Assembly (NCBI GenBank): GCA_002409965.1
Contig: DHON01000021.1
Location: forward strand, 465 to 20,411
DNA from: Firmicutes bacterium UBA5389
Lineage (GTDB): Bacteria > Bacillota > DTU025
DNA length: 19,947 nt
Direction: 5' to 3'
A program made the position numbers and the translations under genes. The notes beneath the pieces are model-generated. The model saw only the letters and a list, made by a program, of their open reading frames with translations. It ran no database searches and was not told where the DNA came from. Shown here in pieces: positions 14,741 to 19,947 of the stretch. Each line of letters begins with the position of its first letter. Position 1 is the first letter of the stretch.

Positions 14741-16228
14741 TTGCTCCGGACTGCGGGGATGGCGAGACGCAGGGCTTCTAGGGAGATCAGACGGAGGCGG
14801 AGGCGGGGCGGGGCGACTTGGGGAGCCGGACCGCTCGGGAACCTTCTCATCTTGTACATGGCCGTGTGCCTCGCGGCGGTTGGGCTGGCGGTTCGGACCC
14901 GCATGAACGCGCAGCACGATGCGGTGGTAGCCACATCGCCCGGCCAGCCCGGAACTAGAACCCCCGCCGAGCAGAAGCAACAGCGCGGCCTGACACTGCG
15001 CGACACGGTATCGCGGTCTGTGGAACGGTTTCTCGGCCTGTTTCGGACCCGACCCGGCGACTCGGGAACCCTGCCCGACAGGTCTGACAGTGATCGCTTC
15101 AGTTCGTTCGGCGCTCGTCTGCTTCAGGCCGCGCTCAAGGCCATGGGCGGACTCGATCCGGAGGATCCTCGCACCTTCCTCCGGGCTGAACTTCCTGCGA
15201 TCCTGGGCGCGCCGCGCGGCATGGCTCTGCCATCGCGTTCTGACGGCATGACGCGAAGCGGATCGGGCGATGTGCCTTCCGGCACGCTGTCTGAGCATGA
15301 AGCCGCGGCCGAAACTGCAGTGATCGCGACTTCCGGATCTGTCGCGAACTCTGCGACTGTCGCGAACTCTGCGACTGCCGCGATGACAGTCTCTACGAGT
15401 GCCCGCGCGCAGACCTCGGCTCAGTCCGGTGAATCCGGCGCTCGGAGCGCCAGTCCCGCGCCGTCTTCGCCATCGACGCCATCTACGCCATCTGCGCCAT
15501 CTGCGCCATCTACGCCATCTGCGCCATCGAAACCGTCCGTGCAACCGGGCCCCGCCAATCCAGCGACCCCCGTGCGCCTTGCTGCGCAGTCGGTCTCCGA
15601 CACCCTAATCGTGCGGGGATCGGCCCCGAAAGTCGCGGTCATCCACACGCACAGCTCTGAGGCGTACAGGCCGACCACAGGCTCCGACTACTGCTGGGGC
15701 AAGAAGGATGGGGTGATCAAGGTCGGCGCCGCTCTAGTAGACGAGCTTTCCGGCAAGCTCGGGGTGTCCACGGCGCACTCATCGCAGATTCATGACTACC
15801 CAGACTGGACAAAGAGCTACTCAGCGGCGCATGATACCCTGAAATCGATGATCAAGTCCTACTCCAGCATCGATGTGGTGCTGGACATCCACCGAGATGC
15901 GCTGCCTGTTAACAAGAGCAAGTTGAAGACCGCGACTGTAGACGGAGAGAAAGTGGCCCGAGTGCTCTTCGTGGTGACCGACGACAGCTCCGGCCTCGCT
16001 CACCCGAACTGGAGGAGGAATCACGAGTTCGCCCTGAAGCTCTCCGCCCAGGTTGAATCGATGTACCCGGGAGTGACCCGGGGAGTGGCCATTCACAAGT
16101 ACGCTCGCTTCAATCAGCACCTGCACGATAGGGCAATAATAGTCGAGATAGGAGGGACCGGCAATACGATCGAAGAAGCAAACAGGGCAGCCCGAATCGT
16201 TGCCCGGGCCCTTGCCCGAGTCATATGA
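14741..16228 (+). CDS. spoIIP: Stage II sporulation protein P, peptidoglycan hydrolase
   Basis: SpoIIP is the amidase/endopeptidase of the DMP engulfment machine, which thins septal peptidoglycan so the mother cell can engulf the forespore. The 495-aa protein has a very basic N-terminus (MARRRASREIRRRRRRGG) and one membrane helix (about residues 28-48, GNLLILYMAVCLAAVGLAV). A long Ser/Pro/Ala/Thr-rich linker (about 160-290) holds two sets of short repeats. The C-terminal catalytic domain has HTHSSE (302-307), LDIHRD (381-386) and NQHLHDRAIIVEIGG with E469, as in the zinc-dependent SpoIIP family. TTG 14741 follows AGAAGGGG at 8-nt spacing; GTG 14732 in frame lies inside that site. The linker is longer than in Bacillus subtilis SpoIIP (401 aa total). 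It would act with SpoIID and SpoIIM, not seen here. Confidence 0.94.
   Translation: MLRTAGMARRRASREIRRRRRRGGATWGAGPLGNLLILYMAVCLAAVGLAVRTRMNAQHDAVVATSPGQPGTRTPAEQKQQRGLTLRDTVSRSVERFLGLFRTRPGDSGTLPDRSDSDRFSSFGARLLQAALKAMGGLDPEDPRTFLRAELPAILGAPRGMALPSRSDGMTRSGSGDVPSGTLSEHEAAAETAVIATSGSVANSATVANSATAAMTVSTSARAQTSAQSGESGARSASPAPSSPSTPSTPSAPSAPSTPSAPSKPSVQPGPANPATPVRLAAQSVSDTLIVRGSAPKVAVIHTHSSEAYRPTTGSDYCWGKKDGVIKVGAALVDELSGKLGVSTAHSSQIHDYPDWTKSYSAAHDTLKSMIKSYSSIDVVLDIHRDALPVNKSKLKTATVDGEKVARVLFVVTDDSSGLAHPNWRRNHEFALKLSAQVESMYPGVTRGVAIHKYARFNQHLHDRAIIVEIGGTGNTIEEANRAARIVARALARVI
15341..15376 (+). repeat. Two-copy 18-bp tandem repeat in spoIIP
   Basis: The unit GTCGCGAACTCTGCGACT occurs twice without change (15341-15358 and 15359-15376), encoding VANSAT-VANSAT in the SpoIIP linker. 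Perfect identity points to a recent duplication. Confidence 0.9.
15467..15529 (+). repeat. Seven-copy 9-bp tandem repeat in spoIIP
   Basis: Units of the form NCGCCATCN (mostly acgccatct or gcgccatct) run seven times from 15467 to 15529, encoding (S/T/A)PS triplets in the SpoIIP linker. The unit is a multiple of three, so copy-number change would keep the frame. The reverse strand reads as a WRR repeat in an open frame, which is an artefact of this array. Confidence 0.92.
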
Positions 16229-16286
16229 ACGCGTAAGAGGCCCTCGACGCGCCCGCCGCCGCCCCAACGGTTCGGGAGCCGCGGTG

Positions 16287-16484
16287 ATGTTTCTGGTCGG
16301 GCTGGTTTTCATCGTGGCTGCCGCGCTTGGGACAAGCCTCGCCGGGCGATCAGCCTCGCGCCTGGCCGGCGCCCCGCGCCCATGGTCAACCATCAGCACA
16401 TCCACCCTCGCCCCGATGGCCCGCGGATTCCGAGTTGAAGCTTTCGGCCGCGCCATCCGTGTCGAGATCGAGAATCGCCCGTAG
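16287..16484 (+). CDS. Small single-membrane-helix protein, unknown function
   Basis: A 65-aa product beginning MFLVGLVFIVAAALGTSLAG, which would be a membrane helix or signal anchor, followed by a short tail ending RGFRVEAFGRAIRVEIENRP. ATG 16287 has GGGAG (16274-16278) 8 nt upstream. The same frame stays open to TTG 16212 or 16200, overlapping the spoIIP end, and that longer form would add a basic stretch (RGPRRARRRPNGSG) before the helix, a sensible membrane topology too. It sits 58 nt after spoIIP and ahead of the lepA promoter. I recognise no family. The tandem placement, ribosome binding site and helix make it more credible than a chance frame, but it remains unproven. Confidence 0.5.
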   Translation: MFLVGLVFIVAAALGTSLAGRSASRLAGAPRPWSTISTSTLAPMARGFRVEAFGRAIRVEIENRP

Positions 16485-16523
16485 CGAAACCGCCTGCAGC
16501 GAGGCGGGCCGGGCGGGCGAGGC

Positions 16524-16561
16524 GGTAGGGTGTGGTATAATCCGATTAGGGCGACCCTACC
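16524..16561 (+). promoter_or_regulatory. lepA extended -10 promoter bracketed by an inverted repeat
   Basis: TGGTATAAT (16533-16541) is a perfect extended -10 (TGN plus TATAAT). There is no TTGACA-like -35 17 nt upstream, which fits extended -10 promoters. The start point would be near 16548, about 39 nt before lepA. The -10 lies between GGTAGGGT (16524-16531) and its exact reverse complement ACCCTACC (16554-16561), arms 30 bp apart from start to start, about three helical turns. This looks like an operator, or at the RNA level only the right arm would be transcribed. Confidence 0.7.
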
Positions 16562-16586
16562 AATTCTCACGGACGCTGAGGTGTAC

Positions 16587-18395
16587 ATGGACATCGATAT
16601 CAACTCTATCAGGAATTTCTGTATCATTGCCCACATCGACCACGGTAAGTCGACTCTCGCCGACCGGATTCTCGAACTCACCGGCTCGATCGACAAGCGT
16701 GATATGACGTGCCAGGTCCTCGACAAGATGGACCTTGAGCGCGAACGGGGCATAACTATCAAGCTGAAACCGGTGCGTATCGATTACTCGAACCCCGAGG
16801 GCAACGATTATGTCCTCAATCTGATCGACACTCCGGGCCACGTCGATTTCACGTACGAGGTGTCGCGCTCGCTGGCGGCTTGCGAGGGCGCTGTTCTTGT
16901 GGTCGATGCGACCCAGGGCGTGCAGGCGCAGACCTTGTCTAATCTGTATCTTGCCATCGACAACGGCCTGGAGATTGTGCCTGTCGTGAACAAGGTGGAC
17001 CTGCCCAATGCAGACCCGGAGCGTGTCCGCGCTGAGCTTGTCGATCTTCTGGGCGTCAAGCCTTCCGAGGTGCTCATGACCAGCGCCAAGACGGGGCTGG
17101 GAGTGCCTGATGTGCTGGAAGCAGTGGCGCGGGTGGTCCCGCCTCCATCGGGCGATGCCGAGGCGCCGCTGCGCGCGCTGATCTTCGACTCCCATTTCGA
17201 TCCATACCGCGGCGTCATAGCCCACATCCGCGTATTCGACGGCAAGGTGGAGCCGGGCGACGTCATCCAGATGATGAGTTCGGGCAAGCAATACGATGTG
17301 ACCGAAGTGGGTGTGTTTCGCCCAGACATGCAACCTGCACAGCGGCTGGGCCCGGGCGAGGTGGGTTTCATCGTCGGCCAGATAAAGCAGGTCGGCGAAG
17401 CGCCTGTGGGCGACACGATCACATCGGCCAGCCGTCCGGCCAGCGCGCCCCTTCCAGGATACAGGCCGGCCACCCCCATGGTGTACTCCGGCATGTACCC
17501 TATCGAGGCCTCCGCGTACGGCGACCTCCGCGATGCTCTGGAGAAACTGCAGCTCAACGATGCCTCGATCTGGTTCGAGCCCGAAACCTCTGTCGCTTTG
17601 GGATTCGGGTTCCGGTGCGGCTTTCTCGGGCTGCTGCACATGGAGATAGTACAGGAGAGACTGGAGCGCGAATATGGGCTGGACCTGATCACAACCGCCC
17701 CGTCAGTCATGTACAGGGTGACTGAAACCTCGGGCGGTACGTACCTGGTGGACAACCCGGCCAACCTGCCCCCGTCCAACAGGATCGAGACAATCGAGGA
17801 GCCGTACGTCAGGGCCGGGGTGTTCGTGCCGTCCGATTTCATCGGCCAGGTGATGGACTTGGCAATCGACAGGCGGGGTGTGATGCACAGCCTGGATTTC
17901 GTCAGCCCAACTCGGGCTAGGGCGGTGTACGACATGCCGCTCGCCGAGATCCTCTACGACTTCTTCGACAAGCTCAAGTCGAGGACGCGCGGGTACGCGT
18001 CTTTTGACTACGAGTTTCTGGAATACAGGCCGTCGGACCTGGTCAAGCTGGACATCATGGTCAGCGGCAAGCCTGTCGACGCGCTGTCGATTATCGTCCA
18101 TTCGGAGTTCGCCGAAAAGCGCGGCCGCGCCCTGGCGGGGCGTCTGCGCAAGCTGATACCACGGCAGCTGTTCGACGTGCCGATTCAGGCGGCCATAGGC
18201 GCCCGTGTCATAGCTCGCGAAACCGTCAAGGCCACCCGAAAAGACGTGCTGGCCAAGTGCTACGGCGGCGACATATCCCGCAAGCGCAAGCTGCTCGAGA
18301 AGCAGAAAGAGGGTAAGCGTCGGATGAAGCAGTTCGGGCAGGTGGAGATCCCGCAGGAGGCCTTCATGGCCGTGCTGAGCTCCGACGACGACTAG
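16587..18395 (+). CDS. lepA: Elongation factor 4 (LepA), ribosome-associated GTPase
   Basis: LepA binds the ribosome and acts as a GTPase in translation, proposed to back-translocate stalled ribosomes or assist 30S biogenesis. The 602-aa length is normal (about 600-612). The G domain shows AHIDHGKST (15-23), RGITIK, DTPGHVDF, NKVDLPNADP and SAKTGLG. EF-G-like domains II, III and V follow, and the LepA-specific C-terminal domain ends with KATRKDVLAKCYGGDISRKRKLLEKQKEGKRRMK...VEIPQEAFMAVL, which is diagnostic. ATG 16587 starts the conserved MDIDINSIRNFCIIAHIDHG; GAGGT just upstream is closer than ideal (about 4 nt). The frame is open back to 16530, but that includes the promoter. hemW follows 51 nt later, the usual Bacillota order. 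Confidence 0.97.
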   Translation: MDIDINSIRNFCIIAHIDHGKSTLADRILELTGSIDKRDMTCQVLDKMDLERERGITIKLKPVRIDYSNPEGNDYVLNLIDTPGHVDFTYEVSRSLAACEGAVLVVDATQGVQAQTLSNLYLAIDNGLEIVPVVNKVDLPNADPERVRAELVDLLGVKPSEVLMTSAKTGLGVPDVLEAVARVVPPPSGDAEAPLRALIFDSHFDPYRGVIAHIRVFDGKVEPGDVIQMMSSGKQYDVTEVGVFRPDMQPAQRLGPGEVGFIVGQIKQVGEAPVGDTITSASRPASAPLPGYRPATPMVYSGMYPIEASAYGDLRDALEKLQLNDASIWFEPETSVALGFGFRCGFLGLLHMEIVQERLEREYGLDLITTAPSVMYRVTETSGGTYLVDNPANLPPSNRIETIEEPYVRAGVFVPSDFIGQVMDLAIDRRGVMHSLDFVSPTRARAVYDMPLAEILYDFFDKLKSRTRGYASFDYEFLEYRPSDLVKLDIMVSGKPVDALSIIVHSEFAEKRGRALAGRLRKLIPRQLFDVPIQAAIGARVIARETVKATRKDVLAKCYGGDISRKRKLLEKQKEGKRRMKQFGQVEIPQEAFMAVLSSDDD

Positions 18396-18427
18396 CGACG
18401 ATGGACAGCGACGATGGACAGCGACGA
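18394..18427 (+). repeat. 13-bp tandem repeat between lepA and hemW
   Basis: The unit AGCGACGATGGAC occurs at 18394-18406 and 18407-18419, with a partial third copy (8 nt) to 18427. The first copy starts inside the lepA stop codon (18393-18395). Being 13 bp, extra copies change the lepA-hemW spacing but neither protein. Confidence 0.9.
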
Positions 18428-18446
18428 CGAATGGGCGTGGTAGGCG

Positions 18447-19790
18447 ATGGGCGGAATTTACGTGCACATACCCTTCTGCGCGCGTAAGTGCGCCTACTGT
18501 GATTTTGTTTCGTATCCGGCGCCCGACATGGAGTCTCTGGCACCGGCATATCTCCACGCAGTCCTGGTCGAACTCCGCCTGAGGCAGGACGAGCTTCGCC
18601 GCCTCGTCCCGATCAGCACTGTGTATGTTGGAGGCGGCACTCCGACCTGCGTGCCGCGGCGCTTGCTTGCTGCCTTCATTGAGCAGCTCCTGCAGGAGGC
18701 CGTTTCCGCGGCGACCGGAACGACCGCTACAGCCACGGCTGCCACGGTGCCCGAAGTGACTGTGGAGGCCAACCCCGGCACCGTGAACTTCGCGGGCCTC
18801 GCGGCGCTGCGCGCGGCTGGGGCCAACCGCCTTTCTCTGGGCTTCCAGTCGCTTTCCGACAGCGAGCTTGCCGCTCTCGGACGCATGCACTCCGCCGCCG
18901 ACTGCCTGCGCGCCTTTACCGATGCCCGCGCCGCAGGATTCGACAACATGAGCGTAGACCTGATACTTGGATCGCCCGGCCAGACGCCGGCATCTCTGGA
19001 ACGCACGACCGACTCGGTCATCGCTCTCGACCCTGAGCATGTGTCGGCCTACTGCCTGTCGCTGGAGCCGGGCACGCCGCTTGCCGATGCCGTCGCGTCC
19101 GGCGCGGTCGCTGCGCCTGACGACGATAGCGTGGCCGATCTTTACAACCTGTTCGTGGCGCGCATGGCCGCCTCGGGCCGCGCCCGCTACGAGATATCAA
19201 ACTTCGCCCGCCCCGGCTTCGAGAGCAGGCACAACATGGGTTACTGGAGGAACGGACAGTACATCGGGCTTGGGGTCGCCGCGCACTCTCACCTTCGCCT
19301 CGGCTCACTTGCCTCCGATTCTGCCGCTGCGTCTGCCTGTGCGCCCGCATTGGGCTCTGCGTCTGGCTTTGCCTCTGCGTCCGTCCGCAATCCTGCTTTC
19401 GCCTCCGCTTCCGATCCGGCGACCTGCTGGGGGATTCGGTCGTGGAACACTCCCTCAGTCGACGACTACGTCGATTCCATCGGGCGCGGCTGTCTGCCTG
19501 TGGCAGGCCGCGAGATGCGCACTCAGCGCGAAGAGGCCCGGGACGCCCTGATGGTGGGCTTGAGAACGGCAGATGGGGTCGATTTGGGCGCGTTGTCGCA
19601 GGAATACGGCGTTGACCTGGTGGGCGAATACTCCGAACGCTTCCGCCGGCTCGCGCGGCGCGGTCTGGTGGAGGTCTCAGACCCGGCCTTGGGCTCGGGC
19701 TCAGGCGCAGGCCCTGCTTTGGGCCCGCACGTGCGCCTCGCGCCTAACGCTTTTCTTGTCGCGAATCAAGTCTTCGTGGAATGTGTCTGA
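18447..19790 (+). CDS. hemW: HemW-type radical SAM heme chaperone
   Basis: HemW (once annotated as oxygen-independent coproporphyrinogen III oxidase-like) binds heme and is thought to deliver it to acceptor proteins; it carries a [4Fe-4S] cluster and S-adenosylmethionine site. The cluster motif CARKCAYC has C11, C15 and C18 right after MGGIYVHIPF, with no N-terminal extension, typical of HemW rather than HemN. Further family marks are VYVGGGTPT (about 58-66), VEANPG, NRLSLGFQS, VDLILGSPGQT, ARYEISNFARPG and HNMGYWRNGQYIGLGVAAHSHL. At 447 aa it is longer than usual (about 380). Extra length sits in Ala/Ser/Thr-rich low-complexity insertions near residues 90-105 and 288-325 and a GSGSGAGPALG stretch near the C-terminus. 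ATG 18447 has only a weak ribosome binding site. It is cotranscribed with lepA, most likely. Confidence 0.94.
   Translation: MGGIYVHIPFCARKCAYCDFVSYPAPDMESLAPAYLHAVLVELRLRQDELRRLVPISTVYVGGGTPTCVPRRLLAAFIEQLLQEAVSAATGTTATATAATVPEVTVEANPGTVNFAGLAALRAAGANRLSLGFQSLSDSELAALGRMHSAADCLRAFTDARAAGFDNMSVDLILGSPGQTPASLERTTDSVIALDPEHVSAYCLSLEPGTPLADAVASGAVAAPDDDSVADLYNLFVARMAASGRARYEISNFARPGFESRHNMGYWRNGQYIGLGVAAHSHLRLGSLASDSAAASACAPALGSASGFASASVRNPAFASASDPATCWGIRSWNTPSVDDYVDSIGRGCLPVAGREMRTQREEARDALMVGLRTADGVDLGALSQEYGVDLVGEYSERFRRLARRGLVEVSDPALGSGSGAGPALGPHVRLAPNAFLVANQVFVECV
19311..19425 (+). repeat. Low-complexity Ala/Ser-coding stretch in hemW
   Basis: Imperfect repeats built on TCTGC/GCGTC/GCCTC encode SDSAAASACAPALGSASGF and ASASVRNPAFASASDP between the HNMGYW...HSHL motif and the WNTPSVDDYVDSI segment. 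The reading frame is kept. Related HemW proteins have a short connection here (family knowledge), so this is an expansion. Confidence 0.7.
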
Positions 19791-19867
19791 CCGGCGTGGC
19801 TACAGATGCATTCCTCAGGGCCCGATCTAGTGTGTCGCGCAATGTCCACCATCGCGATCGCGCCGGC

Positions 19868-19906
19868 GACCGCATGCCGACCGCATGCAGACCGCATGCC
19901 GACCGC
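19868..19906 (+). repeat. 11-bp tandem repeat downstream of hemW
   Basis: GACCGCATGCC (19868-19878), GACCGCATGCA (19879-19889), GACCGCATGCC (19890-19900), then a 6-nt partial copy (19901-19906). Each full copy holds the palindrome GCATGC. It lies in the non-coding tail after hemW (19791-19947), where no terminator or gene start is visible; CGCGATCGCG at 19853-19862 is a nearby 10-bp palindrome. Confidence 0.88.
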
Positions 19907-19947
19907 GATGCGCATCAAGTTCTTCCCACACACGAGCCCCAGCTAGC

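Noticed and set aside
13355..15544. A 729-residue reverse-strand open frame opposite gpr and spoIIP
   Set aside because: It mirrors two well-recognised forward genes; its WRR repeats are the complement of the spoIIP 9-bp array, and it has no family resemblance or ribosome binding site. GC-rich third positions keep such frames open.
17703..19040. A 445-residue reverse-strand open frame opposite lepA and hemW
   Set aside because: It lies entirely across two conserved genes and reads as Arg/His/Gly-rich shadow sequence.
19868..19906. The 11-bp repeats after hemW as a CRISPR array
   Set aside because: Units are directly adjacent with no unique spacers and are too short.
19791..19947. Start of hrcA or a CIRCE element, which often follow hemW in Bacillota
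   Set aside because: No TTAGCACTC/GAGTGCTAA motif or start with a ribosome binding site is visible before the window ends.
1..19947. Mobile elements, integrases, defence genes or toxin-antitoxin pairs
   Set aside because: Looked for on both strands; none of the frames shows transposase, integrase, restriction, Cas or toxin-like motifs.

Overview
The window is about 20 kb of GC-rich chromosomal DNA (roughly 60% or more GC by eye). It probably comes from an endospore-forming member of the Bacillota. The sporulation genes gpr and spoIIP and the gene order leuS-comEA-comEC / holA-rpsT(reverse)-gpr-spoIIP-lepA-hemW are typical of that phylum, and strong AGGAGG-type ribosome binding sites fit. GC content and frequent TTG starts suggest one of the high-GC classes (Limnochordia- or Symbiobacterium-like), but no finer placement can be supported from sequence alone.

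Layout. Positions 1-55 are the 3' part of a tRNA-Ala(GGC) gene. Only 32 nt later comes a textbook T-box antiterminator/terminator switch (88-151) in front of leuS (301-2823); there is no room in between for the specifier stem that T-box leaders need. leuS is followed by comEA and comEC, the DNA-uptake pair. Next is a 4-gene sugar-type ABC transporter cassette (6572-11868): a UgpB-like binding protein, a secreted PHP-family metallohydrolase fused to a GATase-like domain, and two permeases. No ATPase gene is present. It sits between comEC and holA, which are usually neighbours in Bacillota, and it runs straight into holA with a 41-nt gap and no visible terminator.

holA converges on rpsT (reverse strand), which has its own strong promoter and terminator. 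The divergent rpsT-gpr spacer carries a perfect 17-bp palindrome between two promoter-like sequences. gpr (spore germination protease) and spoIIP (engulfment peptidoglycan hydrolase) follow, then a small one-TM protein gene, then lepA behind an extended -10 promoter flanked by an 8-bp inverted repeat, and finally hemW. The window ends in a non-coding stretch with short tandem repeats.

How the genes work together. Most are housekeeping or sporulation genes grouped by ancestry rather than pathway: translation (leuS, rpsT, lepA), replication (holA), competence (comEA, comEC), spore development (gpr, spoIIP) and heme chaperoning (hemW). The transporter cassette is the accessory part. My reading is that the exported PHP enzyme releases a small product, possibly from a phosphodiester, which the UgpB-like protein and permeases import using an ATPase encoded elsewhere. 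The two most unusual items are the T-box without a visible specifier stem next to a tRNA gene, and the PHP/Ugp-like cassette inserted in a core gene block.
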